Source: Kitasatospora kifunensis (lineage in GTDB: Bacteria; Actinomycetota; Actinomycetes; Streptomycetales; Streptomycetaceae). From it: a stretch of DNA of 64,000 nt. Below, in pieces: positions 1-12,800 of this stretch. The DNA lies in contig NZ_JACHJV010000001.1 of NCBI RefSeq assembly GCF_014203855.1, positions 186,001-250,000 of the forward strand. Reading direction: 5' to 3'. Positions within the stretch are counted from its first letter, which is position 1. Each line of letters starts with the position of its first letter. Position numbers and translations under genes: made by a program. Under the pieces are notes generated by a model. The model was not told the origin of the DNA and made no database searches. It worked only from the letters and a program-made list of their open reading frames with translations.

Positions 1-890
1 GCCGACCAGGTCGTCCACCGCTTCATCAGTACGCCCGGCATTGGCCGAGCCGATCGGGATGTCGGTGCCGGCACCCAGACGGGAGAGCAGTACCGCGAGC
101 GCGGCCTGCAAGACCATGAACATGGTCACGCCCTCGGCCCGCGCCACCTTGACCAGTTGCGCGTGCACCTGTGCCGGGACCTCCAGCGGAACCGTGTGGC
201 CCCGGTAGCTCGCCACCGCCGGGCGCGGACGGTCGACCGGAAGCGTCAGTTCCTCCGGCGCACCGTCGAGCACCTTGCGCCAGTGCGCCACCTGCCGCGA
301 CATCACGCTGTCCGGGTCCTTCTCTCCCCCGAGCAGTTCGCGCTGCCAAAGCGCGTAGTCGGCGTACTGCACCGGCAGCGGCGCCCACTGCGGACCCCGA
401 CCGGCACACCGCGCCGCGTAGGCCGCGGAGACGTCCCGGGCCAGCGGACCCATCGACCAGCCGTCACCGGCGATGTGATGGACCGTCATGACGAGCGTGT
501 GCTCGGCCCTCCCGGTCTCGAACAGCCAGGCCCGGATCGGCAGCTCGGCGGACAGGTCGAAGACGTGACCCGTCGCCTCGTCCACCGCGCCGGCGAGCTC
601 CGCCGCTGCCACAGCACGGACCTGTAGGTCCCAGGCCGTCTCGTGGACAGCGAGGATGCGCTGGTAGGGCTCGCCGTCGGCGGTGGCGAAGATGGTGCGC
701 AGCACCTCGTGCCGCCCGATCACATCCCGCATCGCCGCGCCCAGCGCCTCCCGGTCGACCCTGCCTGACAGCCTCAGCACCACCGGGATGTTGTAGGTGG
801 CGCTGGGGCCGTCCAGCTGGCCGATGAACCACAGTCGGCGCTGCGCGAACGACAGCGGCACCCGCTCCGGCCGCTCACCAGCCACCAGGG
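1..890 (-). other. NRPS module 7: LCL-type condensation domain, truncated by the window edge
   Basis: This is the N-terminal part of a condensation domain. It opens with [19 protein letters not shown] and carries the catalytic motif HHIAGDGWS. The sequence stops at the window edge near DEAVDDLVG, so its adenylation domain and specificity are not visible. It is closely similar in sequence to the module 6 condensation domain, and the LCL type implies that the donor (residue 6) is presented as the L-epimer. Confidence 0.9.
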
Positions 891-3800
891 CCACCCGGGC
901 CGTGGTCTCCCCTGCGAGAGCGGCCGCCAGCGCGGCGACCGTCGGCGCGTCGAACAGCTGACGGATCTCCAGTTCCACACCGAGCACGGCGCGGACCCGG
1001 CTGGCCAGCCGCACCGCGAGCAGCGAGTGACCGCCCAGCGCGAAGAAGTCGTCATCCACGCCGACGCTCTCCACCCCCAACACCTGCGCGAAGACGGTGC
1101 AGAGGATCTCCTCCCGCAGGTTGGCCGGCCCACGGCCGACCTGCGTCCCCACCCCGAAGTCCGGGGCGGGCAGGGCCTTGCGGTCGAGCTTCTTGTTGAC
1201 GGTCAGGGGCAGCTCATCGAGCAGCACCACCGCCGACGGCACCATGTAGTCCGGCAACCGCTCAGCCGCCAACTCCACCACCGCACCAGCCAAACCAGCC
1301 CACTCCGCACCCACGACCGGCACCACATACGCCACCAGACGCACCTCACCCGGCTCATCCTCACGCGCCACCACCACAGCCTGAGCCACCCGCGCATGCC
1401 CCGCCACCACATTGGCGACCTCACCCGGCTCAATCCGGAAGCCACGGATCTTCACCTGATCATCCGCACGCCCCGCGAACACCAACCGACCATCAGCCGT
1501 CCACCGCGCCCGGTCACCCGTGCGATACAACCGCTCACCCACACCACCGAACGGATCCGCCACAAACCGCTCCGCCGTCAACCCCGCACGCCCCAAATAC
1601 CCACGCGCCAACCCCACACCCGACACATACAACTCCCCCGCCACACCCACCGGCACCGGCTCCAACGACCCGTCCAACACGAACACCCGCGTATTCACCA
1701 CCGGCGAACCAATCGCCACCACACCCGACTCCGGATCACAACGCCACAACGTCGCATCCACCGTCGTCTCCGTCGGACCATACGAATTGAACATCACCCG
1801 ACCCCGAGCCCAACGCGCCATCACCTCCGGCGGACACGCCTCACCCGCCACCACCAACACCACACCCCGATCAATCGACCCCTCATCCAACGTCGCCAAC
1901 ACCGCCGGCGGCAACGTCACATGCGTCACCCCCTGCTCCGCCAAGAACCGCGGCAACGCCTCCCCCAACCGCCGCTCACCAGGAACCACCACCAACGCAG
2001 CCCCCGACAACAACGCCATGAACCACTCCCACCCAAACGTGTCAAAACTCGCCGACGCAAACTGCCCCACCCGACACCCCGAACCCACACCCAAATACCG
2101 CACATGACCCGCCACCAGACTCGCCACACCCCGATGCGAAACCACCACACCCTTCGGACGACCCGTCGAACCCGACGTATAAATCACATACGCCGGATGC
2201 ACCGGCAACAACCCCACCCCAACCGGCACCCCACCCTCCACAACCGCCAACGCCTCAACCACCCCAGGCGCATCCAACACCACCACCGACACACCCGCCG
2301 GCACCGCCGAAGCCGTCACCGACGACGCCAACACCACCACCGGCCCCGCATCCTCCACCATGTAACCAATCCGCTCCACCGGATACGCCGGATCCACCGG
2401 CAGATACGCACCACCCGCCTTCAACACACCCAACAACGCCACCATCAACTCAACACCACGCTCCAAACACACCGCCACCACCGACTCCGGACCAACCCCC
2501 CGACCCACCAAATACCGCGCCAACCGGTTCGCCCGCTCATCCAACTCCCCATACGACACCTCAACACCATCAGCCACCACCGCCACAGCCCCCGGATCAC
2601 GCGCCACCTGAGCCTCGAACAACCCCGGCACCGTCCCCACCACAACCTCAGCAGCCGTGTCATTCCACTCCACCAACAACTGACGACGCTCAACCTCACC
2701 AACCACCTCCACCACACCCACCCGCACCCACGGCCGCGCCACCAACAACCCCAACACCCGAGCAAAACTCCCCGCCAACCGCTCAGCAGTCACCGGATCA
2801 AACAGATCCGAAGCAGCAGTGACCGAGCCGCGCACACCAGCCGGAGCACCGTTCGCGTCGAACTCCTCCCCGACGATCACGTCCAGGTCGAACTTGGCCG
2901 CCGACTCTCCGGCCGGCAACGCCTCGACACCGATACCGGGCAGGTCGAGCACCGCTTCGGCGTTGTTCTGCAGCGTCAGCATCACCTGGAAGAGCGCGTG
3001 GCGGGCCATCGAACGGCTCGGGGACAGCTCCTCCACCAGCCGCTCGAACGGCACGTCCTGGTGCCCGAAGGCCGACAGACCCGCCTCCCGCACCCGGCCC
3101 AGCACCTCGCTGAAGGTCGGGTCCCCGGAGAGGTCCGTGCGGATCACCAGGGTGTTGATGAAGAAGCCGACCAGGTCGTCGAGAGCTTCGTCGGTGCGCC
3201 CGGCGATCGGCGAGCCGATCGGGATGTCGGTGCCCGCGCCCAGGCGGGAGAGCAGCACCGCGAGCGCGGCCTGCAACACCATGAACGTGGTCACACCCTC
3301 GGCCCGCGCCAGCTCCACCAGCCGCGCGTGCACCTCGGCGGGAATCTCGACCTCTGCCCGGTGGCCGCCATGGCTCGCCACCGCCGGACGCGGACGGTCG
3401 ACCGGAAGCTCGAGCTCCTCCGGCGCACCCGCCAACACCTCACGCCAGTAGGCAACCTGACGTGACAGCATGCTCTGCGGATCCCGCTCGTCACCGAGCA
3501 GCTCGCGCTGCCAGAGCGCGTAGTCGGCGTACTGCACGGGCAGCGGCTCCCACTCGGGCGCCCGGCCCTCGCAGCGCGCCGCGTAGGCCGTGGAGACGTC
3601 CTCGGCCAGCGGGCCCAGAGACCAACCGTCACCGGCAATGTGATGAACCGTCACCACCAGCACGTGCTCATCCGCAGCGACCGAGAAGAGCGAGGCCCGG
3701 ATCGGCACCTCGGACGAGAGGTCGAACGCGTATCCGGCAGCCTCGGCTACGGCCTGGTCGAGGTCGGCCCGGTCGAGATCGACCGCCGCCAACTCCCAGG

Positions 3801-6800
3801 CCAGCTCGTCGAGAGCGACAACGTGCTGGTAGGGCTCCCCGTCGGCCATCGGGAAGACGGTGCGCAGCACCTCGTGCCGCCCGATCACGTCCCGCAGCGC
3901 CGCGCCCAGGGCCTCCCGGTCCACGTCACCGGAGAGCCGCAGCGCCATCGGGTTGCTGTAGGTGGCACTCGGACCCTCCAGCTGGCCGATGAACCACAGG
4001 CGGCGCTGCGCGAACGACAGCGGCACGCGCTCGGGACGCTCACCGGCCGTCAGCGCCACCCGGGCCGCGCCGGTCCGGGCCAGCCGGTCCGCAAGAGCAG
4101 CCACCGTCGGGGCCTGGAACAGCAGCCGCAGCGGCACCTCCACGCCCAGCACGACGCGGATCCTGCTGACCAGTCGGGTGGCGAGCAGCGAGTGACCGCC
4201 CAGAGCGAAGAAGTCGTCGTCGACGCCGACCTTCTCCAGGCCCAGGACCTGCGCGAACACCGAGCAGAGGATCTCCTCCTGGACAGTGGCCGGGCCACGG
4301 CCCGCACCGCTCACCGTGTACTCGGGAGCGGGCAGCGCCTTGCGGTCCAGCTTCCCGTTCACCGTCAGCGGCAGCGCCTCCAGCACCACCACCGCCGACG
4401 GCACCATGTACTGCGGGAGCAAGGACTCGGCGAACTCCCTGACTGAAGTGGCAAGTTCGCTGCCGTCGGCGCCCTCGGTGGGGACGACGTAAGCGACCAG
4501 GCGCACGTCACCCGGGCTGTCCTCACGCGCGATGACCGCCGCCTGCGCCAGCTGCGGGTGACCCGACAGCACCGAGGCGACCTCGGCCGGCTCGATCCGG
4601 AAACCACGGACCTTCACCTGCTCATCCGCACGCCCCAGGTACTCCAACTGACCATCCGCGTTCCAACGCGCCACGTCACCGGAGCGGTACATCCGCGCAC
4701 CCGGCTCGAACGGCGACGCCACGAACCGCTCCGCCGTGGCAGCCGGCCTGCGGACATACCCACGCGCCAGACCGGCACCCGCGATGTACAGCTCACCCGC
4801 GACACCCACCGGAACCGGGCTGAGCGAGGAATCCAGCACGTACAGCCGCGTGTTCGCGATCGGCCGCCCGATCGGCACCGACTCGCCAACCTCCTGACCG
4901 GCCGACACCTCGAACACACAGCACCCGACCACCGTCTCCGTCGGACCGTACTCGTTCACCACCACCGAACCCGGCACCCGCTCCAACCACGCCCGCACAT
5001 CCGCACCCTGCAACGCCTCACCACCCACCACCACCGTACGAACCGACCCAGCCGCCTCCTCATCGGACAACAACTCCGACAGCAGCGGCAGATGACCCGG
5101 CACCACCTTCATCAACCCGAACCCACCAGCAGCCCGCACCACCTCCGCCAGACCCTCAGCACCACCAGCCGCACTCGCCACCACCGCCGAACCCGACACC
5201 AACGGCACCAACACACTCGTCACCGTCAAGTCGAAAGCCAGCGAAGTATGCAACGGCGCACCACCACCAGCCGCCATCCCATACGCCCCCACCGCCCACA
5301 CCACATAATTCGCCAGACCACCATGCGTAACCGCCACACCCTTCGGCCGACCCGTCGAACCCGAGGTGTAGATCACATACGCCGGATGCCCCGCCACCAG
5401 CCCCCGACCCGGCAGCACAGCACCATCGAACGCAGCCAGCTCAGCCACCGTCACGGCCTCGTCCAGCACCACCACCGCACCCTCGAACCCCGCCACCCGA
5501 CCACGCAGAACCGCCGCCGTCAGCACACACGCCACATCCGCATCCGCCAACGTGAACGCGATCCGCTCCACCGGATACTCCGGATCCACCGGCAGATACG
5601 CACCACCAGCCTTCCAACACGCCAACATCGCCACCACCGCATCCACCCCACGCGGCAGACACAACCCCACCACCGACTCCGGCCCCACACCCAGACCCAC
5701 CAGCAACCGAGCCAGACGATTCGCCCGCTCATCCAACTCCGCGAACGACACCTCCACACCACCATCAACAACCGCCACCGCACCCGGCGTCCGTGCCACC
5801 TGCGCCTCGAACAACCCCGGCACCAGCACACCCGACACCGGGACCGCCGTGTCGTTCCACTCGGTGACCACCCGACGGCGCTCAGCCTCGTCCAGGACCA
5901 GGACCGAGCTCAGCGGGGCGTCCGGACCGCCGTCCAGCACCTGCTCCAGCACGGCCAGCAGGTTCTCGGTGGCCGTGCGCAGCAGCGCGCCCACCGCCTG
6001 CGGGTCGATCGGAGCCACCGCGTCCACGGCCAGGCCGAGCCCGTTGCCGCTGTCGTCCACGGAGACCGTCAGCGGGTAGTTGTTGCGTTCCTGCCCGTAG
6101 ACCACCCGCATGCCCTGCAGGGCTCCGCCCAGGTCCTGGCCGGAGGGCTGGTCGGTGTTGTGCCGGTAGTTGAAGAGCGAGGTGAACAGCGGCGTGTCGC
6201 CCGCAACTCCACTGGCCTGCTGGGCCAGCGCGAGCGACGCGTGCTCGTGCTCCAGCAGCTCCGCCAGCTGACCGCGCATCGCGGACACCGCCTCGGCCAC
6301 ACCCAGTTCGTCCACCCGCATGCGCACCGGCAGCGTGTTGATGTACGGGCCCGGCGTCCGGTCGGCGCCGGCGCCGGCGTTCATCCGGCCGAACAGCACC
6401 GTCCCGAAGACCACGTCGCCGCGACCGCTGACCGCGGCCAGCATGCGCGCCCACGCGACGTGCAGCACGGTGGCCGGGCTGGAACCCAGTCGCCGGGAGA
6501 CCTCCCGCACCCGCCTGTTCAACTGCGGGGAGAAGGACAGGTCCGCCCGCACCTGCCCGGCACCGTCGCCGCGCACATCCACCAGGCCGAACGGCGCGGT
6601 CGGCTCGGTCACGTCGCCGAGCAGCTGCGCGAAGTAGCGCTCGTGCTCCGAACGGGCCACCCCGCTGCGCGCCTGGACCACGAAGTCGCGGAACGGCAGC
6701 GGCTGCGGCAGCTCCGCGCTGCGACCGTCGAGGAACGCCCGTACCTCCTCGACCACCACGTCCGTCGCCGTGTGGTCCTGCGCCATGTGGTGCATGAGCA

Positions 6801-9800
6801 GCAGCGCCAGCCAGCGTCCGGTGCCCGGCTCGGCCGCCACCTGTGCGGCGAGCAGCGGGGCCCGGCCCAGGTCCATCGACATGCCGCCGAGCGCCGCCAA
6901 CTCGCCCACCGGGTCGGCGCCCTGCGGATCCAGCTGCACCTCCTGCACCGGCAGCACGGCCTTGCGCCACACCACCTGGACCGGTTCGCGCAGCCCCTCC
7001 CACACCACGGAGGTGCGGAAGATGTCGTGCCGGTCCACCACCTGCTGCAGCGCGCCCAGGAAGGCGTCCATCCGCGCCCGGGTGTCGAACTCCAGGACCA
7101 GCGGCAGGACATAGGCGTCCTCGCCGCCGTCCGCCAGCAGGTGGTGGAAGAGCATGCCCTCCTGCATCGGCGCCAGCGGGTAGACGTCCGCGACGTTGGC
7201 CGCGCCGCCCTCCACGGTGGCCACGATCCGCTCGACCTCGGCGGCCGAGAGCTCGACCAGGGGCAGCATGTCGGGTGTGATCTCCCGGGCGTCCGCGGGG
7301 ATGGCGTTGGCCGGCACCGCGACCTGCTCCGCACCCGCCACCGCCGCGAGTCCGGCCACGGTGGGCGCGTCGAACAGCGCGCGCACCGACACCGACACGC
7401 CGTGCAGCCGCAGGACCTCCACCAACCGCACGACCAGCAGCGAGTTTCCGCCGAGCTCGAAGAAGTCGTCGTCGACCCCGACCGTGTCCAGGCCGAGGAC
7501 CTCGGCGAACGCCGCGCAGAGGATCTCCTCCCGGACGTTGGCCGGGCCACGACCGGTGCCCGCCGCGTACTCCGGCGCGGGCAGGGCCTTGCGGTCCAGC
7601 TTCCCGTTCACCGACAGCGGCAGCGCGTCGAGCACCACGACCGCCGAGGGCACCATGTGCGCGGGCAGCCGCTCGGCCGTGAAGCCGAGGACCGAGGTCG
7701 GCTGCACCTCGCCGCCGTCGGCGCAGACGACGTAGGCGACCAGGCGCTTGTCACCCGCAACGTCCTCACGGGCGATCACCGCAGCCTGCGCCACCTGCGG
7801 GTGCGCAGCCACCACGGCCTGCACCTCACCGAGCTCGATCCGGAAACCACGGACCTTCACCTGCTCGTCGACGCGGCCCGCGAACACCAACTGCCCGTCC
7901 GCGCTCCAGCGCACCACGTCGCCGGTCCGGTACATCCTCCCTCCTTGCCCGCCACCGGGCAGGAGGGGCCCATTGCCCACACCGCCGAACGGGCAAGCCA
8001 CGAACCGCTCCGCGGTCAGACCCGCACGACGCAGGTAGCCCCGTGCCAGGCCCGCACCCGCGATGTACAGCTCACCGGCCACACCGACAGGCACCGGCGA
8101 CAGCGACTCGTCCAGCACGTACGCCCGGGCGTTGCCGATCGGCACACCGATCGAGACCTCGTCGCTGCCGGGACGGCAGCGCCACACGGTCGCGTCCACC
8201 GTGGTCTCCGTCGGACCGTAGGTGTTGAACATCACCCGCCCGGCCGACCAGCGCTCCACCAGCTCCGGCGAGCACGCCTCGCCACCGACCTCCAGGACGA
8301 CGTCCGCCCCGATCGACCCGGGCTCCATGCTCGCCAGCACCGCAGGCGGCAAGGTCGCATGGGTGACCCCCTGCTCGACGAAGAATCCCGCCAGCTCCCG
8401 GCCCAGCCGCCGACTCGCCGGCACCACCGTCAGCGTCGCGCCGTAGGTCAGCGCCAGCGACCACTCCAGGCAGAAGTTGTCGAAGCTCACCGAGGCGAAC
8501 TGCGCCACCTTCGACCCCGGCCCGGCTCCGAACCGGGCCAGCGCCGCCACCGTGTTGGCGAACGCGGCGTGCGGCACCACCACACCCTTGGGTCGACCCG
8601 TCGACCCCGAGGTGTAGATCGCGTACGCCGGGTGGCCCGGCAGCACCGCTGCCGACCGGTCGTCCGCGCTCGGGCCCTGCGCCGACCGGCCCGCCAGCGC
8701 CTCGACCACCGCCGGCGAGTCCAGCACCACCACACCGGTGGCGGACCGCGGCACCACCCCGGCCGTGCCGGAGGTCACCAAGGCCGCCACCGGAGCGGCG
8801 TCCTCGAACATGTAGGTGATCCGCTCGGCCGGGTAGGCCGGGTCGACCGGCAGGTACGCGCCACCGGCCTTCAGCACTCCCAGCAGCGCGACCATCAGGT
8901 CGACGCCGCGCTCCAGGCAGACCGCGACCATCGACTCCGGGCCGACGCCCTGACCGACCAGGTACCGCGCCAGGCGGTTCGCCCGCGCGTCCAGCTCCGC
9001 GTACGACACCTCGATGCCGTCACAGGCGACGGCCACCGCATCCGGCGTCCGCGCCACCTGTGCCTCGAACAGCTCCGGCACGGTCACCGAGGCGACCTCG
9101 ACCGCCGTGTCGTTCCACTCCACCAGCACCCGGCGGCGCTCCGCCTCGCCGAGCACCTCCACCGCGCTCAGCGGGACGTCCGGTCCGCCGTCGAGCGCCC
9201 CCTCCAGGACGCCCACCAGGTTCTCGGCCGTCGCGCGCAGCAGGGCGCCCACCGCCTGCGGGTCCACCGGAGCGACCGCGTACACGGCCAGCCCGAAGCC
9301 GTCACCGTCGTCATCGACCGCCACCGAGAGCGGGAAGTTGGTGCGCTCCTCCGTGAAGACCAGCCGGATGCCCTCCATCACCCCGTCCCGGCGCTCGTCC
9401 ACGACCTTCTCGGAGTTGTGCCGGTAGTTGAGCAGCGAGGTGAACAGCGGCGTGTCACCCGAGACTCCGCTGGCCTGCTGCGCCAGCGACAGCGGTGCGT
9501 GCTCGTGCTCCAGCAGCTCGGCCAGCTGCCCGCGCATCGCGGACACCGCCGTCAGCACGCCGAGTTCGTCCGTCCGGACGCGCACCGGCAGCGTGTTCAT
9601 GAACGGCCCGGGCACCCGGTCGGAGCCGGCACCGGCGTTCATCCGCCCGAACAGGACCGTGCCGAACACGACATCGTCGCGACCGCTGACCGCAGCCAGC
9701 ATCCGCGCCCACGCCAGGTGCATCAGCGTCGCCGGGCTGGCCCCCAGCCGACGGGCGACATCGCGCACCCGGCCGCTCAGCTCGGGCGCGAACTCCACCT

Positions 9801-12800
9801 GCGCCTCGACCGAGTCCCAGCCGTCACCGCGCACGTCCAGCAGCCCGAACGGCGCGGTCGGCTCGGTCACATCACCCAGCAGCTCGGCGAAGAACCGCTC
9901 GTGCTCACCACTGCCCATGCCGGCCCGCGCCTGCGCGACGAAGTCGCGGAACGGCAGTGCCTCGGCCAACTCCCCGCCGCGACCGGCGAGGAACGCCTGC
10001 ACTTCGCCGAGCACGACCTCGAGCGCGGTGTGGTCCTGGATCATGTGGTGCGCCCGCACCAGGGCCAGCCACCGGCCCGTGCCCGGCTCGGCCGCCACAT
10101 GCAACCCGAGCAGCGGCGCCCGGCCGAGGTCCATGGAGAGACCGCCCAGGGCGACCAACTCACCGACCGGGTCCGTGCCCTGGGGATCCAGGACGACGGT
10201 CTCGACCGGCAGTGCCGCGTGCCGCCAGACGACCTGGACGGGCTCACGCAGGCCCTCCCAGACGATCGCCGTGCGCAGGATGTCGTGGCGATCCACCACA
10301 CGCTGCAACGCGTCCACGAAGGCGTCCAGCCGGGCCCGCGAGTCGAACTCCAGCACCGAGGGAAGGACGTAGGCGTCCTCGCCGCCGTCTGCCAGCAGGT
10401 GGTGGAAGTGCAGGCCCTCCTGCAGCGGGGCGAGGGGGTAGACGTCGGCGACGTTGGCCGCGCCGCCTTCGACGGTGGTGACGATCCGCGCGACCTCGGC
10501 CGCCGAGAGGTCGATCAGCGGGAGCATCTCGGGGGTGATCTCCTGGGCGTCCGCGGGGATCGCGTTCGCCGGGACCACCACCTGCTCGGCACCCGCCACC
10601 GCCGCCAGACCGGCCACGGTCGGCGTGGCGAAGAGCGCCCGCACCGAGACGGTAACCCCACGCGACCGCAGGACCTCCACCAGCCGCACCACCAGCAGCG
10701 AGTTGCCGCCAAACGCGAAGAAGCTGTCGTCCACGCCGACGCCCTGCACGCCCAGGACCTCGGCGAACGCCGCGCAGAGGATCTCCTCACGCACGCTCGA
10801 CGGCCCACGGCCCGAACCGGACACGTACTCGGGCGCCGGCAGCGCCTTGCGGTCCAGCTTCCCGTTCACCGACAGCGGCAGCGCCTCCAGCACCACCACC
10901 GCCGACGGAACCATGTACTCCGGCAGCCGCTCCGCGACGAACTGGCGTACGGAAGCAGCCAATTGCCCGTCAGCCTCGGCAGGGACAACGTAGGCGACCA
11001 GGCGCTTGTCACCCGCAACGTCCTCGCGGGCAACCACCGCCGCCTGTGCGACCTGCGGGTGCGCGGCCACGACCACCTGCACCTCGCCAGGCTCGATCCG
11101 GAAACCACGGATCTTCACCTGCTCATCCGCACGACCCAGATACTCCACCTGACCACCGGCATTCCAACGCGCGATGTCACCCGTGCGATACAGACGCTCG
11201 CCCAAACCGAACGGGCTCGCGACGAACCGCTCCGCCGTCAGACCCGTACGCCCCACATACCCACGCGCCAACTGCACACCAGCCAGGTAGAGCTCACCGC
11301 CCACACCCACCGGCACCGGCCGCAGACCCGCATCCAACACATACACCCGGGTGTTGGCGATCGGCGCACCAATCGGCACCGAACCAGACTCCTGCCCCGG
11401 GACACACTGCCACGCCGTGACATCGACGGAGGCCTCGGTGGGCCCGTACAGGTTGTGCAGCTCCGCACCCGGCAGAACCTCGAAGAAACGCCCCTGCACC
11501 TCCAACGGCAGCGCCTCACCCGAACACACCACCACCCGCAGACTCGTGCACCCCACAGCCGCAGGCTCCCGCAGGAAGACCTCCAGCATCGACGGCACGA
11601 AGTGCGCCGTCGTCACCCCCGTCTCCCGCACCAACTCGGCGATGTACCCCGGCTCACGATGCCCACCCGGACGAGCCACGACCAGCGCCGCGCCCTCCAG
11701 CAGCGGCCAGAAGAACTCCCAGACGGAAACGTCGAACCCGAACGGCGTCTTCTGCAACACCCGATCCGCAGCCGTCAACCCATACCGCGCCTGCATCCAG
11801 GCCAGACGGTTCACAATCCCCGCATGCGGGACCACCACACCCTTCGGACGACCCGTCGACCCCGACGTGAAAATGACATACGCCGGGTGCGACGGCGACA
11901 GCACCCGACCCGACAGAACCGAACCCTCCAGCGCGGCCAGCGCCTCAACCGTCCCGGGCTCGTCCACCACGACGCGGGCAACACCCGCCGGCAGCACACC
12001 CACCAGCGCCTCGCTGGTCAGCACACACACCGCACCCGCCGCCTCCAGCGTGTACCCGATCCGATCCACCGGATACTCCGGATCCACCGGCAGATACGCA
12101 CCACCCGCCTTCACCACACCCAACAGCGCCACCACCATCTCAACGCCGCGCTCCATACACACCGCAACAACAGACTCCGGGCCAACACCCCGACCCACCA
12201 GCAACCGCGCCAGCCGATTCGCCCGCGCATCCAACTCCCCGAACGACACCTCAACACCATCAAACACAACCGCCACAGCCTCAGGAGCAGAAGCAACCCG
12301 AGCCTCGAACAACTCCGGCAACGTGCCCACCGGCACCTCAACAGCAGTGTCGTTCCACTCCACCAACAACTGCCGACGCTCAGCCTCACCAAGAACATCG
12401 ACCGCACTCAGCGGCAGATCCGAACCGGCCGCCAGCGCCGCCTCCAACGCGCCAACCAGGCTCTCCGCAGCCGTACTCACCAGTGCGGCCACCAAGTGCC
12501 CGTCGATCGGGGCTACCGCGTCAACGGCCAGCCCGATCCCGTGGCCGTCGTCATCAACCGCGACCGACAGCGGGTAGTTAGTGCGGTCGTGGGTGAGCAG
12601 CGTCCGGACTCCCTCGACTCCCCAGCTCTCCTCGATGCCATGACCGGTGTTGTGCCGGTAGTTGAAGAGCGAGGTGAACAACGGCGTCTCACTGCTCACA
12701 CCGCTCGCGCCCTGGGCAACCGCCAGCGGCGCGTGCTCGTGCTCCAGCAGCTCGGCCAGCTGCCCGCGCATCGCGGACACCGCCGTCAGCACGCCGAGTT

